Below are positions 8,651 through 17,167 of a stretch of 59,415 nt of DNA, in pieces. The notes below the pieces were generated by a model that made no database searches, had not been told where the DNA came from, and saw only the letters and a list, made by a program, of their open reading frames with translations. The position numbers and the translations under genes are program-made. Numbering within the stretch: the first letter of the stretch is position 1; each line of letters opens with the position of its first letter. The DNA is from Pseudonocardia sp. (GTDB lineage Bacteria; Actinomycetota; Actinomycetes; Mycobacteriales; Pseudonocardiaceae), in assembly GCA_019244295.1 (NCBI GenBank), contig JAFASX010000122.1:1-59415 (forward strand). The letters are read 5' to 3'.

Positions 8651-9559
8651 GTGACACAGCGACAAGAAAGGTTGTTCGTGCTCGAGGCCAGCGGTGGCGG
8701 TCGCGTGTTCTCGGTGAACCCCGACGGCTCCGACAAGAAGATCATCGCCACCGAATGCGGGCTCCCCGATGGGGTCGCGGTCGATGTCGTGGCTGGGCAC
8801 TTCTACTGGACGAACATGGGGATCCCACCGGTCAACGACGGCTCGATCGAACGCGCGGAGCTGGATGGAAGCAACCGGACGACGATCGTTCCCAGCGGCG
8901 TCACCTTCACGCCCAAGCAGCTGCATTTCGAGGCCGTAAGCCAGAAGCTGTACTGGGGCGATCGCGAAGGGATGCGCGTCATGCGCTGCGACCTCGACGG
9001 CTCGAACGTCGAGACTCTCGTGCAGACCGGGCAGGGAGACGACGACCGGCGCGACCAGACCAAGTGGTGTGTCGGCGTCGCCGTCGACTCCGCCAGCGGA
9101 CACCTCTACTGGACGCAGAAGGGCCCGAGTGATGCGGGGCTCGGGAAGATCTTGCGGGCGGGAATCGACCTGCCCACCGGCGATACCGCGGCCGACCGCA
9201 GCGACATCGAGGTGCTGTTCAAGGGGTTACCTGAGCCGATCGACCTAGAACTCGACCTGGCAGCCCGCATGCTGTACTGGACTGACCGCGGGGACCCGCC
9301 GCGAGGCAACACCGTCAATCGGGCGCCGATAGACGCCACGAACGGGCGCAGGGAACCCGAGATCCTGTCGACTCACCTGATGGAGGGCATCGGCATCGCT
9401 CTCGATCCCGGCGGCGGCCGCATGTTCGTGACCGACCTGGGTGGGACCGTCTACGAAGCTGATCTCGACGGATCGAACCGCAGGGAGATCCTCCTCGCGC
9501 AGGGCAACCTCACCGGGATCGCCTATGTCGCGCTTCCCACCGAGGAGTCGTCGACATGA
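8651..9559 (+). CDS. YWTD-repeat beta-propeller protein
   Basis: 302 residues from the GTG at 8651, preceded by GAAAGGAAA. Repeats FYWTNMG, LYWGDREG, LYWTQKG, LYWTDRGD and MFVTDLGG are spaced ~45 residues apart, each with a 'DGSN' turn. This is the LDL-receptor-like YWTD six-bladed propeller. There is no signal peptide or membrane segment, so it should be cytosolic, unlike the eukaryotic receptors. Function is unknown; SMP-30-like lactonase activity or a binding role is possible. It lies inside the catabolic operon and its stop overlaps the next start (ATGA). Confidence 0.85.
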   Translation: MTQRQERLFVLEASGGGRVFSVNPDGSDKKIIATECGLPDGVAVDVVAGHFYWTNMGIPPVNDGSIERAELDGSNRTTIVPSGVTFTPKQLHFEAVSQKLYWGDREGMRVMRCDLDGSNVETLVQTGQGDDDRRDQTKWCVGVAVDSASGHLYWTQKGPSDAGLGKILRAGIDLPTGDTAADRSDIEVLFKGLPEPIDLELDLAARMLYWTDRGDPPRGNTVNRAPIDATNGRREPEILSTHLMEGIGIALDPGGGRMFVTDLGGTVYEADLDGSNRREILLAQGNLTGIAYVALPTEESST

Positions 9560-10929
9560 GCTCCGTCGGCGGAGCCGACAATCCAACTGCCGCCGCGGAC
9601 GGTGGCCCGGGAACCGCTCGGCACCGTGTGGTGATCATTGGAGCCGGGTTCGGTGGGCTGTTCGCTACCCGTGCGTTGCGCTGGGCACCAGTCGAGGTCA
9701 CGGTCGTGGATCGCACGAACCATCATCTGTTTCAGCCGCTGCTGTACCAGGTGGCGACAGGTGTGCTCTCAGAGGGAGACATCGCCCCGCCCATCCGCGA
9801 AGTGTTGCGCAACCAGCGCAACGCGCGGGTGCTGCTGGGAGAGGTGGTGGATATCGACCTCGGTGCGCATGAGGTGGTGCTGGAGACGATCGGCCAGCGC
9901 ACGCGCATTCCCTATGACAGCATGATCGTGGCTGCTGGCGCGGCGCAGTCGTATTTCGGTCATGACGAGTTCGCGGTGGACGCGCCGGGGATGAAGACCA
10001 TCGATGACGCGCTGGAGCTGCGTGGCCGGATCTTCGGAGCCTTCGAGATGGCCGAGCTGGAGTCCGAGTCCGCCCAGCGCGATGCGTGGTTGACCTTCGT
10101 CGTGGTGGGAGCGGGTCCGACCGGCGTCGAGCTCGCGGGGCAGATCGCTGAGCTCACGCGCCGGGCGCTCAAGCGCAACTACCGGAACTTCGATCCCACG
10201 GTCGCTCGCATCATCCTCATCGAGGCCACCGACACCGTGCTCGCGCCCTTCCCCGAGCCGCTGCGGCGTCGCGCCCGACGCAATCTTGAGCGGCTCGGGG
10301 TCGACGTGCGGTTGCGGACCCTAGTCACCGGCGTGGACCGGGGCGGGCTGGACGTCAAGCAGGAGGATCAATCCACCGGGCGTATCCAGGCGTACACGAA
10401 GATCTGGGCGGCCGGCGTGCAGGCATCGCCGCTCGGCCGGATCCTGGCCCAGCAGAGCGACGCCACGGTCGATCGCGCCGGGCGCGTGTCGGTGCTGGGT
10501 GACTGCACGCTGCCAGGGCATCCTGAGGTGTTCGTGGTGGGCGACCTGATGAGCCTGGATCACCTGCCCGGCGTGGCCGAGGTGGCAATGCAGTCAGGCA
10601 TTCATTCGGCCCTCACGATCGCCCGCCGCCTCAGGGGCAACACCGCCCAGCGCCCGCTTCGCTATCGCGACCTGGGCACCATGGCGACGATCGCCCGGTT
10701 CCGCGCGGTTGTCTTCATCGGCCGCGTGCACCTCACGGGGTTCGTCGCCTGGCTGATGTGGCTGATCGTGCACCTGGCGTTCCTGACCGGGTTCAAAAAT
10801 CGCCTCGCAGCGGTCGCGAACTGGGCAGTCGCGTTCCTGGGACACGGGCGCCGGCAACGCACCATCACCGAGCAGCAGGTGTTCGCACGGACACGCGAGG
10901 TGAAAAGCCAACACCACTTCTCACACTAG
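9556..10929 (+). CDS. Type II NADH dehydrogenase (NDH-2-like)
   Basis: 457 residues. An FAD motif (VVIIGAGFGGLFATRAL) is followed by NHHLFQPLLYQVATG, a hallmark of NDH-2, then a second NADH-binding motif (VVVGAGPTGVELAGQI) and a VLGDCTLPGHPEVFVVGDL FAD-contact motif. The C-terminal region has a hydrophobic segment (FVAWLMWLIVHLAFLTGF) that would anchor it to the membrane. It passes electrons from NADH to quinone without pumping protons. Its place in the operon fits re-oxidation of NADH made by the carnitine-dehydrogenase-like enzyme. Confidence 0.9.
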   Translation: MSSVGGADNPTAAADGGPGTARHRVVIIGAGFGGLFATRALRWAPVEVTVVDRTNHHLFQPLLYQVATGVLSEGDIAPPIREVLRNQRNARVLLGEVVDIDLGAHEVVLETIGQRTRIPYDSMIVAAGAAQSYFGHDEFAVDAPGMKTIDDALELRGRIFGAFEMAELESESAQRDAWLTFVVVGAGPTGVELAGQIAELTRRALKRNYRNFDPTVARIILIEATDTVLAPFPEPLRRRARRNLERLGVDVRLRTLVTGVDRGGLDVKQEDQSTGRIQAYTKIWAAGVQASPLGRILAQQSDATVDRAGRVSVLGDCTLPGHPEVFVVGDLMSLDHLPGVAEVAMQSGIHSALTIARRLRGNTAQRPLRYRDLGTMATIARFRAVVFIGRVHLTGFVAWLMWLIVHLAFLTGFKNRLAAVANWAVAFLGHGRRQRTITEQQVFARTREVKSQHHFSH

Positions 10930-10939
10930 CTAATGAATC

Positions 10940-12367
10940 ATGACGTCATCACAGGTGGATCTCATCGTCATCGGCGCAGGGCCAGCAGGTGTGCTCGCCA
11001 CTTTACGTGCCGCCGAACTGGGCGCTCGTACCGCGTTGATCACGCAGGCCGAATTTGGCGGCATGGCCGCCAACGACGGACCGGTTCCGGTGCGGACGCT
11101 GGCCCATGCCGCCCGGCTGATGCGCGAAGCGCGACAACTAGGTCAATACGGCGTCGCCGTAAGCGAGCCGGCGCTGGATTATCCTCAGCTGCTCACGCGT
11201 GTGCGCGAGGTCGTCGACAATGTGTGCGCGCATTCTTCCTTGCGCCAGCAAGTCGAATCGCTGGGAGCGATCGTCCACGAGAAGACCGGCGTTGCGCGCT
11301 TCGTGAACACGCACACCATCGTCACTGAGGCCGGGCTACGACTTCAGGCTGAGAAGTTCATCATCTGTACCGGTGGCGTGAGCCGGCGGCTCCCCATCCC
11401 TGGCTTCGAGCTAACCAATACCCATAGCGACGCGTGGAGTTTGACCAGCGTCCCGCCGTCGATGCTGGTCATTGGCGGTGGGGCGACGGGAATGCAGGTC
11501 GCCTCGATTTTCAATGCCTTTGGCTCACGCGTCCAACTCTTCGAGGCAGCCCCGCGCATCCTGATGACCGAGGACGACGACGTCGCGGCGGCGGTCGCGA
11601 CGGCATTCCGCGAGTCGGGCATGGTGGTGCGAGAGAACTTCGGCACCATCGAGTCGTTCGAGAAGACACCGACCGGCGTGCGGATGATCTTCTCCAAGGA
11701 CGGCCACCGCGATAGTGTCGAGGCGGCGTTTACGGTCGTGGCGGTGGGCTGGGCGGCCGATACCGCCAGGCTGAATCTGGCCGCCGCGGGCGTTGACGTT
11801 ACTCAGCGGGGTTTCGTGAAGGTTGATGAGTATCTGCGAACGTCCGCGCCCCATATCTTCGCCGCTGGGGACGTTACCGGACGCCTGATGCTCGTCCCGG
11901 AGGCGATACAGGACGGCTTCGTGGCGGCCACCAATGCCGTGCACGGCACGAAGATGCCGCTGGTCACCCACGTGACTCCAGCCGGCAGCTTCACCGAGCC
12001 CGAGTATGCCTCGGTGGGCCCCACCGAAAGAAAGGCTCGTGAAACACACGATGTCGTGACCGCGGTGGTTCACTTCGACGCGACCACGCGCACGATCATT
12101 GACGGGCGCGAGTTGGGATTTTGCAAGCTGATCGTCGACCGCAAGACCTATAAAATATTGGGCTGCCACGTTGTTGGCGAGCGGGCGGTGGATATTGTCG
12201 AGGTGGCGGCGATCGCCCTTGCCGCGGGGATGCGGGTCGACGATCTGGCTCGCGTCGCGCTCTCGTTTCCTACCTACGCAGGGATACTGGTGCGCGTGGC
12301 GGTCAAGGCGGCACAGCAGATGAACCTCGACGTGGGTTGGCGCGCATACCACGCAGGAAGCGGTTAG
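10940..12367 (+). CDS. Lipoamide-dehydrogenase-fold flavoenzyme lacking the redox disulfide
   Basis: 475 residues with the domain order of dihydrolipoamide dehydrogenases: N-terminal FAD motif (VIGAGPAGVLATLRAAELG), central NAD(P) motif (VIGGGATGMQVASIF), APHIFAAGDVTG and a dimerisation domain. Where the family has GGTCxNxGCxPSK, this protein reads GGMAANDGPVPVRTL, so both redox cysteines are missing. The C-terminal His-x-x-x-x-Glu dyad region reads LSFPTYAGILVRV, also without the His. It cannot work by dithiol chemistry; a transhydrogenase-like (SthA) or quinone-reductase role is possible. Last gene of the operon. Confidence 0.85.
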   Translation: MTSSQVDLIVIGAGPAGVLATLRAAELGARTALITQAEFGGMAANDGPVPVRTLAHAARLMREARQLGQYGVAVSEPALDYPQLLTRVREVVDNVCAHSSLRQQVESLGAIVHEKTGVARFVNTHTIVTEAGLRLQAEKFIICTGGVSRRLPIPGFELTNTHSDAWSLTSVPPSMLVIGGGATGMQVASIFNAFGSRVQLFEAAPRILMTEDDDVAAAVATAFRESGMVVRENFGTIESFEKTPTGVRMIFSKDGHRDSVEAAFTVVAVGWAADTARLNLAAAGVDVTQRGFVKVDEYLRTSAPHIFAAGDVTGRLMLVPEAIQDGFVAATNAVHGTKMPLVTHVTPAGSFTEPEYASVGPTERKARETHDVVTAVVHFDATTRTIIDGRELGFCKLIVDRKTYKILGCHVVGERAVDIVEVAAIALAAGMRVDDLARVALSFPTYAGILVRVAVKAAQQMNLDVGWRAYHAGSG

Positions 12368-12549
12368 GGCCGTTTGAGTCGGCGTTTGGATCGACTACGG
12401 GCGTTTCAATTCCCTGGCCGACCTGTTCCGCCAGATCGGTCACGACGAGCGGTTCCACAAGCAGGAAAGCATTGTCCGGATGGCATTGTCAGGTTGATGG
12501 GCTGAGATGTTCGGTCTCTCCGTGGGGGTGGGACCATCTTGCGTTCGTG

Positions 12550-12610
12550 GACGCCACCCTGTCGTCGTTGTACAAGGGTCACCGGTTCCCGGTGGAGATC
12601 ATCAGCCCCG
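12550..12610 (+). pseudogene. IS6-family transposase N-terminal fragment
   Basis: About 20 codons reading SSLYKGHRFPVEIIS correspond to the conserved start of IS6-family DDE transposases ('f.GyrFp.eii...Vr.Y'). The following sequence leaves the family at once, so this is a remnant. A second, longer IS6-type relic lies at 15410-16110, on the other side of the graspetide locus. Confidence 0.5.
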
Positions 12611-12773
12611 CCAACCTGACAACGCCGTTTGCCCAGTTCCGGGGGGTCGCCTACGTTGTCCGAGTCCACGCCTCGGCGTGGCACACCGCGTCGACGAGTG
12701 ATCGACAGTGCCCATGAAGCCCTGAACTGCCCGATCGTCCCATCGAGTGACATCAGCTGGTACCGGCCGGTAG

Positions 12774-12800
12774 CCGGTGCTGACCGGTGCTGACCGGTGC
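12774..12800. repeat. 10-bp tandem repeat upstream of graspetide precursor
   Basis: The unit TGACCGGTGC occurs twice in full (12781-12800), preceded by a further partial copy (CCGGTGC, 12774-12780). It ends 12 bases before the candidate ATG at 12813 and abuts the purine-rich AGGGTG that would act as ribosome binding site. Confidence 0.85.
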
Positions 12801-12812
12801 AGGGTGCTGGGC

Positions 12813-13178
12813 ATGGGAACGCATGACATGCTGTGGCGTGATCCGTTGTCGACCCCGGGTGACCGGTTCCCGCTCGGTCCGCCTCCTGACTACTGGGCCG
12901 AATGCCACGACGAGCCGAGCGAGATGGGGATCCGTCCGTACTGTCTGCGTGGCGTGATTCCGGTGCCGACCGACGACGGGAAATCGGACATTACCTACAG
13001 CTATGACCCGGTGCGCCAGATAGGTCTGGTTCGCCGCGCCGATGGGCAAGACGTACCGCTTGCCAAGCACACCAAGCCAGGCGCGACACGCCCTGAGACA
13101 TCTGGTTATCCGACCGATGGCGACCCGAAAAATCCTCCACCGGAGGAAATGCACCCGCCGGACTATCAAAGTGACTGA
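12813..13178 (+). CDS. Putative ATP-grasp-modified RiPP (graspetide) precursor
   Basis: 121 residues from ATG 12813; an alternative ATG at 12927 would give 83 residues, closer to the usual length. The central part (RPYCLRG..., then YDPVRQIGLVRRADGQDVP, then KHTKPG) resembles the leader of actinobacterial GRASP-target precursors. The C-terminal ~32 residues are rich in Thr/Ser and Glu/Asp (T92, T96, S97, T101; E95, D102, D104, E111, E112, D117, D121), as needed for side-chain ester rings. Asp102-Gly103 is a good aspartimide site for the coupled methyltransferase. The next gene starts three bases after the stop. Confidence 0.82.
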   Translation: MGTHDMLWRDPLSTPGDRFPLGPPPDYWAECHDEPSEMGIRPYCLRGVIPVPTDDGKSDITYSYDPVRQIGLVRRADGQDVPLAKHTKPGATRPETSGYPTDGDPKNPPPEEMHPPDYQSD

Positions 13179-13181
13179 TCG

Positions 13182-14147
13182 ATGACCGTGCTGATTCTCG
13201 CCCGTGACATCGACCCACACATCGATCGGGTTGTTGAAGAACTCACGGCCAGGGACGTTCCGGTTTTTCGTACCGATCTGACCGCGTTCCCCAAGTCGCT
13301 AATGTTGGATGCCCGGCTCCGTGAGGACGGCTGGTACGGCGAGCTGGCCAACGAGTACCGGTCGGTGCAACTAAGCGATATTGGTGCGGTGTGGTACCGA
13401 CACCCGTCGCATTTTGAGTTCCCAGAGGACATGTCGAGCACCGAGCGGCGGCACGCGACGGCCGAGGCTAAGTGCGCGTTCAGCGGCACGCTCTCAAGAC
13501 TAAAAGCGCTATGGGTGAACTACCCGTCTCGGGAAGCTGACGCGGTTAAGCCGGCTCAACTTGACGTGGCCCGCGAATGTGGATTGGCAGTGCCTCCGAG
13601 CCTGCTCACGAACAAGCCGCAAGCGGTCCGAGCGTTCGCCGAGGAGATCGGCGGCCCGCTGGCGGTGAAGAATCTATCCGCCGCGGCGATCGCCGAGTCC
13701 GGCGGCGTGCGGGTCGCGTTCACCCGCCGACTCGACGGCTCCGATCTCGATGACCTACGCGGTGTGGAAACGACGGCGCATCTGTTCCAGGCATTCATCG
13801 AGCCGAAGGAATTCGAGGCTCGGGTCACTGTCGTCGGTGAGCATGTGTTCGCCGCCGCTATACACGCGGGCTCGGATGCATCAAAGATAGACTTCCGCTC
13901 CGACTACGACAATCTGACCTATTCGGCGGTTGAGCCACCCGAGCAGATAATAGCAGGAATGTTGGCATTCATGCGTGCATTCGGGCTAGTGTTCGGCTGT
14001 TTCGACTTCGCTGTCACACCCGCCGGAGAATGGGTCATGTTCGAGTGCAACCCGTTCGGTGCCTACGGCTGGCTAGAGGAAGCACTCGGATTCCCGATCA
14101 GCGCTACGCTGGCCGGCCTACTCGCCGAGGGGACTGTCCATTCGTGA
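13182..14147 (+). CDS. ATP-grasp ribosomal peptide maturase (graspetide ligase)
   Basis: 321 residues, typical for MvdD/GRASP_SAV5884-like ligases. N-terminal VLILARDIDPHIDRVVEEL, then GAVWYRHP, the ATP-binding AVKNLSAAAIAESGG strand-loop, and the metal-binding C-terminal motif DFAVTPAGEWVMFECNPFG (Asp..Glu-x-Asn). These enzymes phosphorylate Asp/Glu side chains of the precursor and join them to Ser/Thr (ester) or Lys (amide). It sits directly after the precursor and overlaps the methyltransferase gene by four bases (GTGA). Confidence 0.92.
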   Translation: MTVLILARDIDPHIDRVVEELTARDVPVFRTDLTAFPKSLMLDARLREDGWYGELANEYRSVQLSDIGAVWYRHPSHFEFPEDMSSTERRHATAEAKCAFSGTLSRLKALWVNYPSREADAVKPAQLDVARECGLAVPPSLLTNKPQAVRAFAEEIGGPLAVKNLSAAAIAESGGVRVAFTRRLDGSDLDDLRGVETTAHLFQAFIEPKEFEARVTVVGEHVFAAAIHAGSDASKIDFRSDYDNLTYSAVEPPEQIIAGMLAFMRAFGLVFGCFDFAVTPAGEWVMFECNPFGAYGWLEEALGFPISATLAGLLAEGTVHS

Positions 14148-15334
14148 CCCACTATCCGACCGATCTCGACCAGGCCGAGGCACAGCTCGCGCGGCAACGG
14201 CTCACCGAGCTGGCCGACCGGTTCACCGAGAATGGCGACCTGCGCACCGCCCAGTGGCGTCAGGCATTCCTCTGCACCTGGCGACACCCCTACGTGCCGG
14301 CCTACTACCCGTACTTGGATCAGCCGCCCGTGCTGTGCATCGATCCGGAGCGGCGGGAAACCTGGCTCAACGCGGTGTACAGCGACGAAACGCTGGTCAC
14401 CAAGGTGCAACCCATCCCGCTGTCCCGCGCGTTCCGCCCGGCAACGGGATGGATGTACACCAGCTCGTCTACACTGCCGTCGCTGGTGTTACGTATGCTC
14501 GAATCGCTCGACGTGCATGACGGGCACCGGGTCCTGGAGATCGGCACCGGCAGCGGCTACAACTGCGCCCTGCTGTGCCAGCGGCTCGGCAGCGAACAGG
14601 TCACGAGCGTGGACATCGACCCCGAGCTGGTCGATCTCGCCTCGGAACGGTTGGCCGCGAATGGCCACACACCCACCCTGGCGGCTACAGACGGCGCGGA
14701 GGGCTACCCGGACGGGGCGCCGTACGACCGCATCATCTCCACGTGCGCGGTTCGCTCGATCCCGGCTGCCTGGCTTAACCAGACAGCCCCCGGGGCGATC
14801 ATCCTCACCGACGTGCACGGCCCACTCGGCGGCACGCTGGCGCGCCTCACAGTTGACGCCGACGGAACCGCCACCGGCCCATTCGTCCCGTACTGGTCCG
14901 GTTTCATGCAGATGCGCCGCACCGTCCAACCAGAGACCCCCAACCGACATCAATGGGGCGACGACGAGCCAACCCGATCCACCACCGATATCGACCCCGC
15001 GCCGCTACGCGAACACGGCCTGTTCGGATTCGTCGTGCAATGGCACCTACCCGACGTCAGCCGCGGATTCGGCACCACCGACGACGGCCATCCCGCCCTC
15101 TACCTGTTCGCCCCAGACGGCTCGGAAGCCACCATCGAGACCGACACGACCAACGGCCGACACCAGGTCACCGAGACCGGGCCACGGCGCCTCTGGCGCG
15201 CCGTCGAACAGGTTCACCAGTTCTGGCAGAACGCCGGCCAGCCAAGCTACGAACGATTCGGGATCATAGCCACACCGGCCGAACAGTACGTCTGGCTCGA
15301 CACCCCCAACGGGCCTCATCGCTGGTCACTCTAG
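14144..15334 (+). CDS. Graspetide-associated PIMT-like methyltransferase
   Basis: 396 residues from GTG 14144, overlapping the ligase stop. The middle holds the protein-isoaspartate methyltransferase core: motif I VLEIGTGSGYNCALLCQRLG, the acidic VTSVDIDPELVDLA and AAPYDRII-like 'GAPYDRIISTCAVRSIP'. Two flanking extensions (~110 residues N-terminal, ~170 C-terminal) distinguish the RiPP-associated group from repair PIMTs. In characterised relatives (fuscimiditide-type graspetides) the enzyme methylates an Asp of the cyclised peptide, which collapses to an aspartimide with the following residue. The precursor's Asp102-Gly103 fits. Confidence 0.9.
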   Translation: MTHYPTDLDQAEAQLARQRLTELADRFTENGDLRTAQWRQAFLCTWRHPYVPAYYPYLDQPPVLCIDPERRETWLNAVYSDETLVTKVQPIPLSRAFRPATGWMYTSSSTLPSLVLRMLESLDVHDGHRVLEIGTGSGYNCALLCQRLGSEQVTSVDIDPELVDLASERLAANGHTPTLAATDGAEGYPDGAPYDRIISTCAVRSIPAAWLNQTAPGAIILTDVHGPLGGTLARLTVDADGTATGPFVPYWSGFMQMRRTVQPETPNRHQWGDDEPTRSTTDIDPAPLREHGLFGFVVQWHLPDVSRGFGTTDDGHPALYLFAPDGSEATIETDTTNGRHQVTETGPRRLWRAVEQVHQFWQNAGQPSYERFGIIATPAEQYVWLDTPNGPHRWSL

Positions 15335-15409
15335 TAGCTACGGGAGCGGGCTCGGGGGGACTGTTACGTTGTGCTAGGTCGGGCACGCGAGATCGTTCAT
15401 TTCGGTTGG
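15335..15409. other. Short gap between graspetide locus and IS6 relic
   Basis: 75 bases. They probably include one end of the IS6-type element whose transposase relic starts at 15410. I could not pair it with a convincing inverted repeat at the far end, near 16110-16200. Confidence 0.35.
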
Positions 15410-16110
15410 TCAGATTGCCAGGGCCAGCTCGTCGAAGGTAGCCGGGACCCGTAGGTTGATGATGTCGTCGGCCGCGAGTTCGTAGTGCCCGCGGCGGATG
15501 TTCTGGATGAACGCGTGACCGGCGCTGATCACTTGAGCGCGGCGGAGCTGTGTGAGTCCGCGCATGGGTCGCGGCCAGGACGTGCACCGTCCGTGATCGG
15601 CTTCGATCGCGTTATTCGCGTATCGCTCGGTGACCTGACAGGCCCCGGGGACCAGCTCGTCGAGCACCCGCGGGGAGACAGCCGCGCGGTCGGTGCTGAC
15701 CTCGGTCGGGCACGGCCCCCGCTCACGTGCGCGGGTGACGAATCGGCGAGTCGCCGCCATGTCCCGTTTCTCGGCGACCACACCATCGATGAGCTGCCCG
15801 AACTGATCGATTGCCCGGTACAGATAGACCCAGCGCCCGGCCACTGTGACATCGGTGTCATTGACAAACCAGCGATCACCGAGCGCCACACGGGCACGGT
15901 CGTGCTGTGTCGATCAACAAGGGGTGTGCAGCGCCGCACCCAGCGGTCAATGGTCACGTGATCGACGGTGCTGCCCCGCTCGGCCAGCAGCTCCTCGACA
16001 TCGCGAGAGGACAGGCCATACCGGAGCTACCAACGCACCGTCAACACGATCACTTCCCGGGGAAATCGGAAGCCGGTGAACGCCGATGGTGGCGAAAGGA
16101 CCGGACGAAC
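15410..16110 (-). pseudogene. IS6-family transposase, degraded
   Basis: Read leftwards, the N-terminal part has FRFPREVIVLTVRW then an in-frame TAG (complement of 16027-16029), then LRYGLSSRDVEELLAERGST and VTIDRWVRRCTPL. After a frame change near 15900 it continues LGDRWFVNDTDVTVAGRW, YRAIDQFGQLIDG, ERYANNAIEADHGR and GHAFIQNIRRGHYELA. This is the full IS6 DDE order, but the first DDE Asp region reads WFVNDTDV instead of W.vDETY. One stop and at least one frameshift make it non-functional. Confidence 0.85.
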
Positions 16111-16207
16111 ACAGCGGACACAGCCCATGAGCTTGAGCATGCCCGAACGACGTCTTCCCTCTGTGCAACCAGTCCCACCGGAAACCACACCATGAACCCA
16201 AGATCAC

Positions 16208-17115
16208 TAGACGATCTATTCCCAAACGGTCAGTGGTCGTAGGCGATGAGCGATCGAGCGGTGGGAACGGCGGTGTTGCAGTTGTGCCAGATGGCCGCGG
16301 CCAGGGCGAGTAGGCGTTGGGTGATGCGGGCGTACACGCCGGCGGGGGTGGGCGTGGCAGTGGGGCTCGTTGCGCCGGTCGGGGCGCACGAACCGGATGC
16401 CCAGCTCGCCCGGCTTGGCGTTCGAAGCCCTGACCAGCGAAGCCTTTGTCGGGCGATGAGCACGAGCGGGGCGGGCGGCAGAGCGTGGTCGTGGGCGTGG
16501 CCGAGTAGCTTGCGGGCGACCTCGCGTTCGCCGAGTGTGGGATCGGCCAGCCACCACACGACCGGCATCCCGTGAGCGGTGGTGATCAGATAGAGCTTCA
16601 GGCCCCAGTACCAGCGGGAGTGGCTGGCGCGGTAGCCGTAGTTGGCCCAGCCGGCCAGCCGCGAGCGTTGCGCGGTGGGCCGCGAGGTCCCACAGGGGAT
16701 CGCGGTGGCGTCGAGGAGCCGGTACTCGTCGGTCTCGGCGCTGAGTTCAGCGGCCAGCATGTGCATCGCCTTGTCCATCAGCGCCGCGGCGTTGTTGAGC
16801 CGTTTACAGTAGCCAGGCTGTTTCGGGAGGTAGCCGAACATGCCACCAAGACGGCAGTAGCACAACCGCGGCCAGTGCGCTTGGGAGGGGAAACCCAGCA
16901 GCACCTCAGCGACGGCCAGACACATCAGCTCCGCGTCGGTCACCCGCTTGGGCCGCCCCGGCCGGCGAGTCTCGGGCGGCACAACGTGGTCACCGACGAA
17001 GACATACAGTGCGGTCAGGAGGGTGTCCAGGTCAGCAGTCACAAGCGGCCAACAACACCCTCCAACCCTGTTTGATCAAGCCAACACGCCGGAAGAGTTC
17101 GGAATAGATCGTCTA
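16208..17115. mobile_element. IS982-like insertion sequence with perfect 15-bp terminal inverted repeats
   Basis: TAGACGATCTATTCC at 16208-16222 is exactly inverted at 17101-17115 (GGAATAGATCGTCTA). The repeats bracket a minus-strand IS982-family transposase, giving an element of 908 bases. The flanks (AGATCAC / GAGGCAG) show no obvious target-site duplication. The element splits decayed sequence, not an intact gene. Confidence 0.85.
16230..17042 (-). pseudogene. IS982-family transposase, internally damaged
   Basis: The first ~190 codons are good: DTLLTALYVFVGDHVVP, GRPKRVTDAELMCLAVAEVL, DATAIPCG (first DDE Asp) and LAGWANYGYRASHSRWYWGLKLYLI. After LPPAPLVLIA the frame changes: the expected 'aDkGfag' region reads in another frame (GELGIRFVRPDRRNEP), and the original frame resumes at PAGVYARITQRLLALAAAIWHN. 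The segment that normally carries the catalytic Glu (R..IEsv...lKgql.LE.H) is missing. Probably inactive unless helped in trans. Confidence 0.85.
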
Positions 17116-17167
17116 GAGGCAGCTCGACGTGCCGAGCGGCTGGACCTTGTGGGCATGTTGGAGATGA

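Larger units (their letters stand above)
12368..12812 (+). other. Mosaic intergenic region with gene relics
   Basis: 445 bases with no intact gene. At 12378-12497 a plus-strand frame (YGRFNSLADLFRQIGHDERF, ending TGA at 12495) faintly resembles the last diiron helix of AOX/COQ7-like ferritin-fold enzymes. At 12550-12610 the frame LSSLYKGHRFPVEIIS matches the N-terminus of IS6-family transposases. Both are tiny fragments. The end holds 10-base tandem repeats before the graspetide precursor. Confidence 0.45.
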
